5,031 bases of DNA, taken from the NCBI GenBank assembly GCA_902496645.1, contig CABVBR010000144.1, forward strand, positions 1 through 5,031, read 5' to 3'. Below, piece by piece: positions 1 through 5,031 of this stretch. Position numbers and translations under genes: made by a program. The notes under the pieces were generated by a model that was not told where the DNA came from, searched no databases, and worked only from the letters and a program-made list of their open reading frames with translations. The number at the start of each line of letters is the position of its first letter. Position 1 is the stretch's first letter. The DNA comes from an uncultured Collinsella sp. GTDB lineage: Bacteria; Actinomycetota; Coriobacteriia; Coriobacteriales; Coriobacteriaceae.

Positions 1-64
1 CGATGTTGTTGCCGCGCGCCGTGCATAAGTTTAGCGGTTTGTTGTATCGAGCGCCCGTCGAGCC

Positions 65-1606
65 CTACTGCGCAGTGCTGAGCGAGCGCTTGACGGCATC
101 ATGCCAGCCCGCCAGGTTTTGCTCGCGGCGCTCGGCGGACATATGGGGAAGGAAGGTCTTAACGATCTGGGCGTTTTGCTCCAGCTCCTCCAAATCCTCC
201 CAATAGCCGACGGCAAGGCCGGCCAGGTACGCGGCACCGATCGCCGTGGTCTCCACCGTCTCGCACTGCAGCACGGGGATATCCAGCAGGTCGGCTTGGA
301 ACTGCATGATGAACTCGTTGCGCGAGGCACCGCCATCGACGGACAGGCGCTCGATCGAAAGTCCTACGTCTTGCTCCATGGCACGCAATACGTCGTAGCT
401 CTGGTAGGCCATGGACTCGCACGCCGCACGTACGATGGTCGCACGGCTCGAGGCGCCGGTCAGACCGCACACGATACCGCGAGCACGCGGATCCCACCAG
501 GGGGCGCCCAAACCCGCAAAAGCGGGGACGAAGTAGCAGCCCTCGTTATCGCTGATCGAAGCGGCGAGCTGCGCCGACTCGCTTACGCTCGAGATGATGC
601 CCATGTTGTTGCGCAGCCAGTTCATGGTTGAGCCGGCGGCAAAGATGGAGCCCTCGAGCGCATAGCTGACCTTGCCGTCCGCGGCGATACCGATCGTGGA
701 GACCAGGCCGTTCTTGGATTCGACAATCTCGTCGCCGGTGTTCATGAGCATAAAGCAGCCCGTGCCATAGGTGTTTTTGGTCTGGCCGGGATGGAAGCAG
801 CAGTGGCCGAACAGCGACGCCTGCTGATCGCCCGCAACACCCATGATGGGCGGCATGTTGGTCATGATGTCGCTCGCGACGCGGCCGTAGTCGCCCGAAC
901 TCCAGCGAACCTCGGGCATCATGGAACGCGGAACGTCGAAGAGCGCCAGCAGGTCGTCATCCCAATCGAGCGTATGGATATTAAAGAGTGCCGTGCGGCT
1001 GGCGTTGGTGTAGTCGGTAGCGAAGACCTGGCCGCCGGTAAGGTTGTAGATGAGCCAGGTGTCGATGGTGCCGAACATGAGGTCGCCCGCCGCCGCGCTC
1101 TCGCGCGCGCCGTCGACGTTGTCGAGAATCCACTGCACCTTGGAGGCCGAGAAATACGGATCGAGCGTGAGCCCCGTGCGGGAGCGTACCAGCTCTTCTG
1201 CGCCTTGCTCGACCAGCTTGTCGATCAGGGGCGCGGTGCGGCGGCACTGCCATACGATGGCGTTATAGATGGGTTGGCCGCTCACGCGGTCCCACACCAC
1301 CGTGGTCTCGCGCTGGTTGGAGATGCCGATGGCGGCGATGCGGTCGGAATGGATGCCACTCTTAAACTGGACCTCCATCATGACCGCGATCTGGCTGGCG
1401 AGGACCGCCATGGGGTCCTGCTCTACCCAACCGGGGCGCGGAAAACTGGTTTTGACGCTGCGGCGCGCCTGGGCGACGATGCAACCGTACTCGTCGACGA
1501 TGGTCGCGAGTACCGAGGTGGTGCCGCAGTCGAGCGCCATGATGTAGGAACCGCCAAAGCCAAACGAGGCATCTTCCATGCCCAGGCTGCCTAGATTCAA
1601 TGACAT
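65..1606 (-). CDS. glpK: Glycerol kinase (FGGY family)
   Basis: This cytoplasmic enzyme phosphorylates glycerol with ATP to sn-glycerol 3-phosphate. The 513-residue product matches the family's usual length (about 500) and is collinear with known GlpK. Visible motifs are the N-terminal phosphate loop ALDCGTTSVL (24-33), substrate-binding NQRE (97-100), NAIVWQCRRT (115-124), TDYTNASRT (197-205), GVAGDQQ with the presumed catalytic Asp260, NTYGTGCF (278-285), GLGAPWWD (365-372) and VDGGASRN (423-430). The start at 1606 is chosen because GAAAGG lies 8 bases upstream. The frame stays open further upstream, but that part overlaps tsaC out of frame. Met10 is a weaker alternative start. Two oddities stand out. 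The usual Arg after GTTSS is Leu33. The basic GGTR-type loop that binds fructose 1,6-bisphosphate in E. coli GlpK is replaced by IMTNM. The His phosphorylated by HPr in Firmicutes enzymes is also not evident. It lies 13 bases after tsaC, so it is probably co-transcribed with it. Confidence 0.95.
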   Translation of the reverse strand: MSLNLGSLGMEDASFGFGGSYIMALDCGTTSVLATIVDEYGCIVAQARRSVKTSFPRPGWVEQDPMAVLASQIAVMMEVQFKSGIHSDRIAAIGISNQRETTVVWDRVSGQPIYNAIVWQCRRTAPLIDKLVEQGAEELVRSRTGLTLDPYFSASKVQWILDNVDGARESAAAGDLMFGTIDTWLIYNLTGGQVFATDYTNASRTALFNIHTLDWDDDLLALFDVPRSMMPEVRWSSGDYGRVASDIMTNMPPIMGVAGDQQASLFGHCCFHPGQTKNTYGTGCFMLMNTGDEIVESKNGLVSTIGIAADGKVSYALEGSIFAAGSTMNWLRNNMGIISSVSESAQLAASISDNEGCYFVPAFAGLGAPWWDPRARGIVCGLTGASSRATIVRAACESMAYQSYDVLRAMEQDVGLSIERLSVDGGASRNEFIMQFQADLLDIPVLQCETVETTAIGAAYLAGLAVGYWEDLEELEQNAQIVKTFLPHMSAERREQNLAGWHDAVKRSLSTAQ

Positions 1607-1614
1607 CGCTTGCA

Positions 1615-1620
1615 CCTTTC
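1615..1620 (-). promoter_or_regulatory. glpK ribosome binding site touching the tsaC stop
   Basis: GAAAGG on the minus strand sits 8 bases before ATG 1606. Its first G is the last base of the tsaC TAG stop. It fixes the glpK start well inside the longer open frame and suggests translational coupling to tsaC. Confidence 0.75.
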
Positions 1621-2363
1621 TATTGCATCGGGTCGGACAGGACCCGTTCGATCTGGGATGCGGGAAGTGCGCCTTGGCGCAGGATCTGGAGCTCGCCGTG
1701 CTGAAACGACACGATGGTCGAGGCGTCGCGGCACGGGGTCTCGCCGGCGTCGACGGCCACATCGACCCCCTCCAGGATACGCTCCTCCACCGTGACAAAA
1801 CTTGCCGGCGCGGGCGCGCCATGCGTGTTGGCGCTGGTACAGGCAAGAGGGCTGCCGCAGGCGCGGATGAGCGCTTGCACCACGGGCGAGGCCGAAGCGC
1901 GAAGTGCCACCGTGTTGTCGGCGGCGCGCATAAAGGTCGGCACGCAGGGGGCCGCCTTGACCACAATAGTCAGGGCGCCCGGCCAGCATCGTCGGGCGAG
2001 CACGCGGGCCTCATTAGGGATATCCACGCCATAGCGGTCGAGTGCTTCGGCATCATCGACCAGCCAGGCAACCGTTTGGGTGAGCTCGCGCTGCTTGAGA
2101 GTAAAGATACGACGATAGCCGGTACCGAGTGCAGGGACCGCGGCGCCGTTGACGGTGGCCTGCGGATCGCGCGGCCACGGCAGAGGTTCACTTGTATCTT
2201 GTGGAACGGCATCCGAGAAGGCGTTGACCGCCACGGCGACACCGTAGACCGTCTCGGTTGGAATAAGCGCCAGGCCGCCGCGACCGAGTAGCTCGGCCGT
2301 GCGCTCGACTGCAAGCCGATGCGGCTCGCGCGCTCCCTCGTATACCCGATAGACCGTCTGCAT
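1620..2363 (-). CDS. tsaC: L-threonylcarbamoyladenylate synthase, YrdC/TsaC type
   Basis: This family makes threonylcarbamoyl-AMP from threonine, bicarbonate and ATP. It is the first step of t6A37 formation on ANN-decoding tRNAs, in the cytoplasm. The 247-residue product is essentially one YrdC domain, without the extra C-terminal Sua5 domain (about 350 residues in long forms). Motifs in order are PTETVYGV (35-42), LKQR (89-92), WPGALTIVV (127-135), TVALRAS (151-157), TSAN (176-179), STIVSF (215-220) and ILRQGALP (227-234). The stretch between PTETVYGV and KQR is about 25 residues longer than usual. The usual RPxxxPL that follows K-x-R is RELTQTV, so the lid motif is altered although the K-x-R and S-x-N elements remain. 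AAGGGG lies 11 bases before the ATG. hicB precedes it by 134 bases and glpK follows after 13. I found no convincing own promoter in the gap, so it may depend on read-through from upstream. Confidence 0.9.
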   Translation of the reverse strand: MQTVYRVYEGAREPHRLAVERTAELLGRGGLALIPTETVYGVAVAVNAFSDAVPQDTSEPLPWPRDPQATVNGAAVPALGTGYRRIFTLKQRELTQTVAWLVDDAEALDRYGVDIPNEARVLARRCWPGALTIVVKAAPCVPTFMRAADNTVALRASASPVVQALIRACGSPLACTSANTHGAPAPASFVTVEERILEGVDVAVDAGETPCRDASTIVSFQHGELQILRQGALPASQIERVLSDPMQ

Positions 2364-2497
2364 GTGTATGCCAGCCCCTTACGCTCTGGTGCAAGTTTGT
2401 TTACTGTGGGGCATTCTCGCACGAAACGTTCAACCTATTTGCCCAGAGCGCATGTTGGTTTGGTGAGCGGCTCTAGTAGTCGGTGAAAGTGAGGGGG
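2364..2497. other. hicB-tsaC intergenic region
   Basis: These 134 bases hold the tsaC ribosome binding site (AAGGGG, 2374-2379). They also hold an 8-base inverted repeat, CGCTCTGG at 2382-2389 against CCAGAGCG at 2443-2450. A TTGAAC hexamer at 2429-2434 on the minus strand lacks a correctly spaced -10. A GAGAAT preceded by TGC also occurs, without a good -35. No terminator (a stem followed by a T run) is visible after hicB. Confidence 0.4.
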
Positions 2498-2947
2498 TTA
2501 TTGGACGGCTACGAACTTCTTTGGTCTTCCGGCGTGACGTTCTTGAGCGGCGTAACGCTCGATGCTGTCTATCGTTATCATCCGACGGCCGTCGACGAGT
2601 TCAACATCGAGCTTTCCGGCTTTGACCAGCGCGGTAATCCGCGGAGCGGAGACTTTGAGGTCCAGCGCTGCGTCTTTAAATGTTCGGCACGCCGCTTCCC
2701 GAGCGCCCTCGTGGTCGATTTCGACTGAAAGGGCCACGACCTCGGCCGAGCGTTCGTACCCTGCCGGAGTCAAACCGTTGTTGAGATCGTCGGCCAAAAA
2801 CGTCATCAGCGCCTCGGTGGCATGGGCAATCGCTTCTTCGCGCGTATCCCCATCGGCAAAGGCGCCGGGAATCTGCGGAAAGCTGGCGCAGTAACCGTCG
2901 TCTTCTTTTATGAGAACGCAGTCATAGGTAAATCGTTGTTTCATCAT
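2498..2947 (-). CDS. hicB: HicB-type antitoxin with C-terminal helix-turn-helix
   Basis: This is the predicted antitoxin of a type II HicAB pair; it should bind and block the HicA RNase and repress its own operon. The 149-residue product has a typical HicB N-terminal partial RNase-H-like domain (about 2-70): YDCVLIKEDDGYCASFPQIPG-like sequence, then a helix TREEAIAHATEALMTFL. The second part (about 97-135) reads KVSAPRITALVKAGKLDV followed by a basic turn and ITIDSIERYA. That pattern resembles the small winged helix-turn-helix of excisionase/MerR-type proteins, not the usual ribbon-helix-helix or Xre-type tail. GAGGGGG at 2950-2956 starts two bases after the hicA stop and serves either of two adjacent ATGs (2947 or 2944). 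The second gives a canonical MKQ start at better spacing. A further upstream in-frame ATG at 2992 lies inside hicA and is unlikely. Confidence 0.87.
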   Translation of the reverse strand: MMKQRFTYDCVLIKEDDGYCASFPQIPGAFADGDTREEAIAHATEALMTFLADDLNNGLTPAGYERSAEVVALSVEIDHEGAREAACRTFKDAALDLKVSAPRITALVKAGKLDVELVDGRRMITIDSIERYAAQERHAGRPKKFVAVQ

Positions 2948-2958
2948 GACCCCCTCGG

Positions 2959-3144
2959 CTACCATCCAGCTTGCCGGCGAATGCTTGCCCACGTGCCCTT
3001 CTTTGGTCGATCACCACCCGAGCCGTTCACGGTGACAACACGGTCACCGGAAACATACTTAGCATGACTACCGACTTGCGCGACCTTCACGAATCCATCG
3101 TGCTTGAGCAGGGCAATGATTTCCCGAAAGGTAGGAGGTTGCAT
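2959..3144 (-). CDS. hicA: HicA-type mRNA interferase toxin
   Basis: This is the predicted toxin of the HicAB pair, a small double-stranded-RNA-binding-fold RNase that cleaves mRNA and arrests growth unless HicB is bound. The 61-residue length is typical. The sequence shows the family pattern: an N-terminal helix REIIALLKHDGF (7-18), the strand and active-site motif VGSHAKY with catalytic His27, a strand RVVTVN (35-40), and the terminal KKGTWASIRRQAGW helix (48-61), which corresponds to the PKGTLxxIxKQAGL ending of other HicA proteins. The central VTVP-type strand is followed by a Gly-rich GSGGDRP turn. Nothing suggests inactivation. AGAGG lies 7 bases before the ATG. It sits upstream of hicB with an 11-base gap, the usual toxin-first order of hicAB, and its promoter lies directly upstream. 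Confidence 0.9.
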   Translation of the reverse strand: MQPPTFREIIALLKHDGFVKVAQVGSHAKYVSGDRVVTVNGSGGDRPKKGTWASIRRQAGW

Positions 3145-3151
3145 GGGCCGA

Positions 3152-3156
3152 CCTCT
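3152..3156 (-). promoter_or_regulatory. hicA ribosome binding site
   Basis: AGAGG on the minus strand lies 7 bases before the hicA ATG at 3144. It supports this start for a very short gene. Confidence 0.6.
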
Positions 3157-3168
3157 TTCAGCCGTCCT

Positions 3169-3190
3169 AATTATAAACTACTTTATAATT
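3169..3190. promoter_or_regulatory. Perfect AT-rich palindrome over the hicAB -10, probable HicB operator
   Basis: Two perfect 9-base arms, AATTATAAA and TTTATAATT, are separated by 4 bases (CTAC on the plus strand). The downstream arm contains the entire -10 TATAAT, and the rest fills the spacer, so a bound dimer would exclude RNA polymerase. HicB autorepression is known for the family. Binding of this site by this HicB is inferred. Confidence 0.6.
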
Positions 3191-3198
3191 TTTGCTAA
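3170..3198 (-). promoter_or_regulatory. hicAB promoter (-35 TTAGCA, -10 TATAAT)
   Basis: On the minus strand a perfect TATAAT (3175 to 3170) follows TTAGCA (3198 to 3193, 4 of 6 consensus positions) with a 17-base spacer. Initiation about 7 bases downstream would leave a leader of roughly 18 bases, just enough for the AGAGG site. It is the best sigma-70-type promoter in the window and starts 15 bases after the last prmC codon. Confidence 0.7.
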
Positions 3199-3212
3199 CC
3201 AGTTAATAAATA

Positions 3213-4472
3213 TTACTGGCGCTGCTTGGGCTCGGTGACGATGGCTCGGACGATACGGGGACGATCGGTGAGGTCGTGGACGATACGCACGTCCGAAAGG
3301 CCTGCCTGGCGACAGAGCTCGGCCGCGGCATCGAGGGCACCCTCGTAGAGCTCGCAGGCAAACAGGCCGCCGGCGCGCAGCATGTAAGGCGCCGCATTGA
3401 GCAGGCGGCGGAAGATATCGAGGCCGTCGGCACCGCCCTCGAGCGCCAGATCGGGCTCAAAGTCCTTGACCTCGTGCGGCAGCGAGCGCATGACATCGGT
3501 GGGGATGTAGGGCGGGTTGGAGACGAGTACGTCAAAGGTGCCCCACTCTTCGCGGGGAATGGAGCTCACCAGGTTCGTGAGGCTGAAGGCGACCTCGTCG
3601 GACGTGAAGCCAAGCGCATCGCGGTTTTTGGTAGCAAGGTCGATGGCGCGCGGCTCGATATCGGTAGCAGTGCAGGTGACGTGGCCGCGACGCTCCCAGG
3701 CAAGCGAGAGCGAGATGCAGCCCGTGCCGCAGCCGACCTCGAGAACGCGGGCGATGCGGGGCTCGGCTGGAGCAGATACGTTGGCCTCGGCGGCATCTTG
3801 CGCGGGAGTCGTCTGTTGGTCGTTGTCCTCAATGGCGATGCCGTATTCGTCGAGCTCGGGCTCGGGGGTTTCCATGGCCTCTACTTCTGCCGCCTGCGCG
3901 GCGGCTTCCTCGGCCTCGCGATCGGCAAGCTCCTCGGCATAGGCGCGGCTACCGAGCACGTCGCTACCCAGCGCAGCCTCATCGGCGGCCGTCAGGTTGG
4001 CAGCACGGCGCTCGGCGGTCGCGCGCTCGTCGGCCAGCGCCGCCTCGGCTTTGCGAGCCTGTTCGACCTCATCGTTCCAAGGCAGCTCCACGCGCTGGCG
4101 GGCGGCGGCCTCGGGGCTCAGCACCTCGGCATCCAGGTAGTTCAGGACTTCTTCGACGAGCATCTCGGTCTCGGGGCGCGGGATGAGCACACCGGGGGCG
4201 CACGCGACGTCGATCATGCGAAACTGCGTGCTACCGGTGATGTACTGTAGCGGCTCGCCCTTCGCGCGACGGACGACCGCCGCGTGCATGGTCTCGAGCT
4301 GCGATGCGTCGAGCGTCTCGTCCATGCGCATATACAAGTCGATACGCGCCAGGCCCGTTGCCGCGCACAGCAGCCACTCGGCAGAAAGACGGGGATGCTC
4401 CTCACCGCGCTCGGCCAGGTACTCCTTGGTCCACTCGAGACAACGCTTGATGGTCCAGATCTCGTTTGCCAT
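3213..4472 (-). CDS. prmC: Peptide chain release factor N5-glutamine methyltransferase (HemK/PrmC)
   Basis: PrmC methylates the Gln of the GGQ motif of release factors RF1 and RF2 using S-adenosylmethionine, which makes termination efficient. In the 419-residue product the N-terminal helical substrate-binding domain (about 1-85) is followed by GVLIPRPETE (94-103). The class I methyltransferase domain has motif I VLEVGCGTG (243-251), ATDIEPRAIDLA (269-280), the signature NPPY (319-322) and a C-terminal DLTDRPRIVRAI (400-411). Usual length is about 280-290, and the excess is one insertion at about 115-238. That insertion is rich in Ala, Glu and Asp with coiled-coil-like stretches. Start 4472 is chosen because GGGGAGG lies 5 bases upstream. 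The frame runs back to 4547, but that extension has no supporting site. prfA, a common neighbour, is not immediately upstream here. It is followed by hicA after 68 bases. Confidence 0.95.
   Translation of the reverse strand: MANEIWTIKRCLEWTKEYLAERGEEHPRLSAEWLLCAATGLARIDLYMRMDETLDASQLETMHAAVVRRAKGEPLQYITGSTQFRMIDVACAPGVLIPRPETEMLVEEVLNYLDAEVLSPEAAARQRVELPWNDEVEQARKAEAALADERATAERRAANLTAADEAALGSDVLGSRAYAEELADREAEEAAAQAAEVEAMETPEPELDEYGIAIEDNDQQTTPAQDAAEANVSAPAEPRIARVLEVGCGTGCISLSLAWERRGHVTCTATDIEPRAIDLATKNRDALGFTSDEVAFSLTNLVSSIPREEWGTFDVLVSNPPYIPTDVMRSLPHEVKDFEPDLALEGGADGLDIFRRLLNAAPYMLRAGGLFACELYEGALDAAAELCRQAGLSDVRIVHDLTDRPRIVRAIVTEPKQRQ
3759..4130 (-). other. Acidic low-complexity insertion within PrmC
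   Basis: This segment encodes about 124 residues (about 115-238 of PrmC) between the end of the RPETE-containing region and methyltransferase motif I. It begins AEVLSPEAAARQ and includes runs such as ADREAEEAAAQAAEVEAMET, then an acidic Pro-containing stretch before RIARVLEVGCG. It keeps the reading frame and the GC-rich codon use of the gene. It is therefore a genuine coding insertion and not a frameshift. Confidence 0.8.
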
Positions 4473-4477
4473 GGGGT

Positions 4478-4484
4478 CCTCCCC
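4478..4484 (-). promoter_or_regulatory. prmC ribosome binding site
   Basis: GGGGAGG on the minus strand is 5 bases from ATG 4472. It is the strongest Shine-Dalgarno sequence in the window and decides the start against the in-frame ATG at 4547. Confidence 0.75.
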
Positions 4485-4520
4485 TCTTAAGCGCCGGGCG
4501 GCGCACGAATGTCGGAGCAG

Positions 4521-4547
4521 ATTGTACGCGAGGGTGGCACGCGGCAA
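4521..4547 (-). promoter_or_regulatory. Candidate prmC promoter
   Basis: TACAAT (4526 to 4521, 5 of 6 consensus) is preceded by TTGCCG (4547 to 4542, 4 of 6), but the spacer is only 15 bases. It would give a leader of about 40 bases before prmC. Another -10-like hexamer, GATAAT (4569 to 4564), lacks a good -35. Either is weak evidence. Confidence 0.3.
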
Positions 4548-4611
4548 GGGACGATTGGAAGCGATTATCGAGAATCCGCCCAGAATTTTACTTGGAGCCT
4601 GCCCAGAGTGT

Positions 4612-4815
4612 TCATTCGTCGACGTCTAAATCTGCATCCGTCAAGCTTTTGGCAAGGTTGCCCCAAAACTGACCAATATCTAACCAAGAACTTGCCAAAT
4701 CACTTGACGCACGACGCGTCAAAAAATGGCTTGCGACTTCCTGGACGATTTTTAGAGCATTATTTTGGTAATCGACTGACGCTTTAAGCAGGTAAATGGC
4801 CCATAGACTACCAAG
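4612..4815 (-). pseudogene. Possible C-terminal gene remnant, no start codon
   Basis: A minus-strand frame of 67 codons runs from just after a TGA (4818 to 4816) to a TGA at 4614 to 4612. Its translation looks protein-like and ends in an acidic tail: ALKIVQEVASHFL, then DIGQFWGNLAKSL, then TDADLDVDE. It contains no ATG or GTG and no upstream ribosome binding site. The same frame continues open beyond the TGA to the window edge. This could be a decayed gene with one nonsense codon, or chance. I do not recognise the family, and its codons are AT-richer than the neighbouring genes. Confidence 0.25.
4704..4722. repeat. Short inverted repeat TTGACGC / GCGTCAA
   Basis: Perfect 7-base arms (4704-4710 and 4716-4722) flank a 5-base centre. 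On the plus strand the right arm runs into four more A residues. It could be an operator-like dyad or a small hairpin. No adjacent promoter makes its role clear. Confidence 0.4.
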
Positions 4816-4860
4816 TCAACCTAAATAAACCAACATAGCAATTTCCCAAAATGATCCGCA

Positions 4861-4926
4861 GGGGACGGAGGAAAACGGATCACCGGCACCGCATCGATGC
4901 AGAATGATCCGTTTTCCTCCGTCCCC
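4861..4926. repeat. Perfect 22-bp inverted repeat (palindromic element)
   Basis: The left arm (4861-4882) starts GGGGACGGAGGAAAACGG. The right arm (4905-4926) is its exact reverse complement and ends CCGTTTTCCTCCGTCCCC. The 22-base loop contains its own palindrome GCATCGATGC (4891-4900). A partial extra copy of the inner end, AATGATCCG, lies just outside the left arm (4850-4858) and repeats at 4903-4911. There is no terminal T run on either strand, so it is not a classical intrinsic terminator. The architecture is that of a dispersed intergenic palindrome (REP/MITE-like). It has no coding capacity of its own. Confidence 0.8.
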
Positions 4927-5031
4927 AAGGGATCGTTCAAGTGCCAACCAAGATAACGCCGATGTCTTGGCAATGCCAGCGAGCGGGCCGCATTTGAGAC
5001 AAGGTGACGTGAAACGAAAGGGCGCTGACCT

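Larger units (their letters stand above)
4473..5031. other. 559-base region upstream of prmC without a supported gene
   Basis: No open frame here has both a credible start and recognisable family similarity. From low to high coordinates it holds the prmC ribosome binding site and weak promoter, a start-less minus-strand frame (4612-4815), a TTGACGC/GCGTCAA hairpin (4704-4722), a perfect 22-bp inverted repeat (4861-4926), and a short inverted repeat CCAAGA/TCTTGG (4948-4953 and 4965-4970). The middle part (about 4640-4860) is visibly more AT-rich than the genes. The last 105 bases run off the window edge with two minus-strand frames still open, so a gene end could extend in from outside. Confidence 0.5.

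Noticed and set aside
1..64. Possible start of a further minus-strand gene (ATG at 26 to 24) or a glpK terminator
   Set aside because: There is no ribosome binding site before the ATG, only eight codons are visible, and no stem followed by a T run is present.
791..1594. Plus-strand open frame of 267 codons opposite glpK
   Set aside because: It is a shadow of glpK with low-complexity Arg/Ala/Gly/Val/Asp-rich translation and no ribosome binding site.
1607..1966. N-terminal extension of the glpK frame by 120 codons
   Set aside because: It overlaps tsaC in another frame, is Arg/Pro-rich, and the ribosome binding site at 1615-1620 supports the start at 1606.
3199..3219. Second dyad CCAGT/ACTGG at the end of prmC as another HicB operator
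   Set aside because: Arms are only 5 bases, the sequence differs from the main palindrome, and part of it is coding sequence and stop codon of prmC.
3276..4250. Long plus-strand open frame of 324 codons opposite prmC
   Set aside because: It is antisense to a gene with clear family motifs. Its length follows from the GC-rich codon pattern, and its Gly/Arg/Ala-rich translation resembles no protein family.
4528..4550. T-box-like motif AGGGTGGCACGCGG on the plus strand
   Set aside because: It resembles AGGGTGGNACCGCGG, but one C is missing. The usual CGTCCCTT partner does not follow in the right orientation, and no plus-strand gene lies downstream to be controlled.
4509..4787. Plus-strand open frame of 92 codons upstream of prmC
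   Set aside because: It has no Shine-Dalgarno sequence, no recognisable domain, and lies opposite a frame that looks more protein-like.
4942..4972. Inverted repeat CCAAGA/TCTTGG near the right edge as a terminator
   Set aside because: The stem is only 6 base pairs with an 11-base loop and no T run. An alternative TGCCAA/TTGGCA pairing competes, so it is not convincing.

Overview
This is a GC-rich bacterial window in which every convincing gene lies on the minus strand. The products, the gene order and the codon usage fit an actinobacterium of the Coriobacteriia (Collinsella-like). That placement is inferred from sequence character, not from a marker gene.

In transcription order (high to low coordinates), the window starts with about 560 bases that carry no well-supported gene. 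This stretch holds a perfect 22-bp inverted repeat that looks like a dispersed palindromic element, and a start-less 67-codon open frame that may be the decayed tail of a gene. Next comes prmC, the release-factor glutamine methyltransferase, with a very long acidic Ala/Glu-rich insertion between its two domains. Then come hicA and hicB, a complete type II toxin-antitoxin pair with its own promoter. A perfect AT-rich palindrome sits on the -10 box of that promoter. After them come a single-domain YrdC/TsaC threonylcarbamoyl-AMP synthase and glpK, a glycerol kinase whose ribosome binding site starts at the stop codon of tsaC.

prmC and the tsaC/sua5 family are frequently neighbours in bacteria, and both serve translation: one modifies release factors, the other contributes to t6A on tRNA. 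The simplest reading is a housekeeping prmC-tsaC-glpK run into which a hicAB module was inserted. The module brought an AT-rich control region unlike its surroundings.

The most notable points are the palindrome over the hicAB promoter with an excisionase/MerR-like DNA-binding tail on HicB, the PrmC insertion, the altered nucleotide-binding loop of GlpK (the usual Arg is Leu), the altered KxRP motif of TsaC, and the 22-bp inverted repeat. I see no rRNA, tRNA, CRISPR array, intact insertion sequence or convincing intrinsic terminator.
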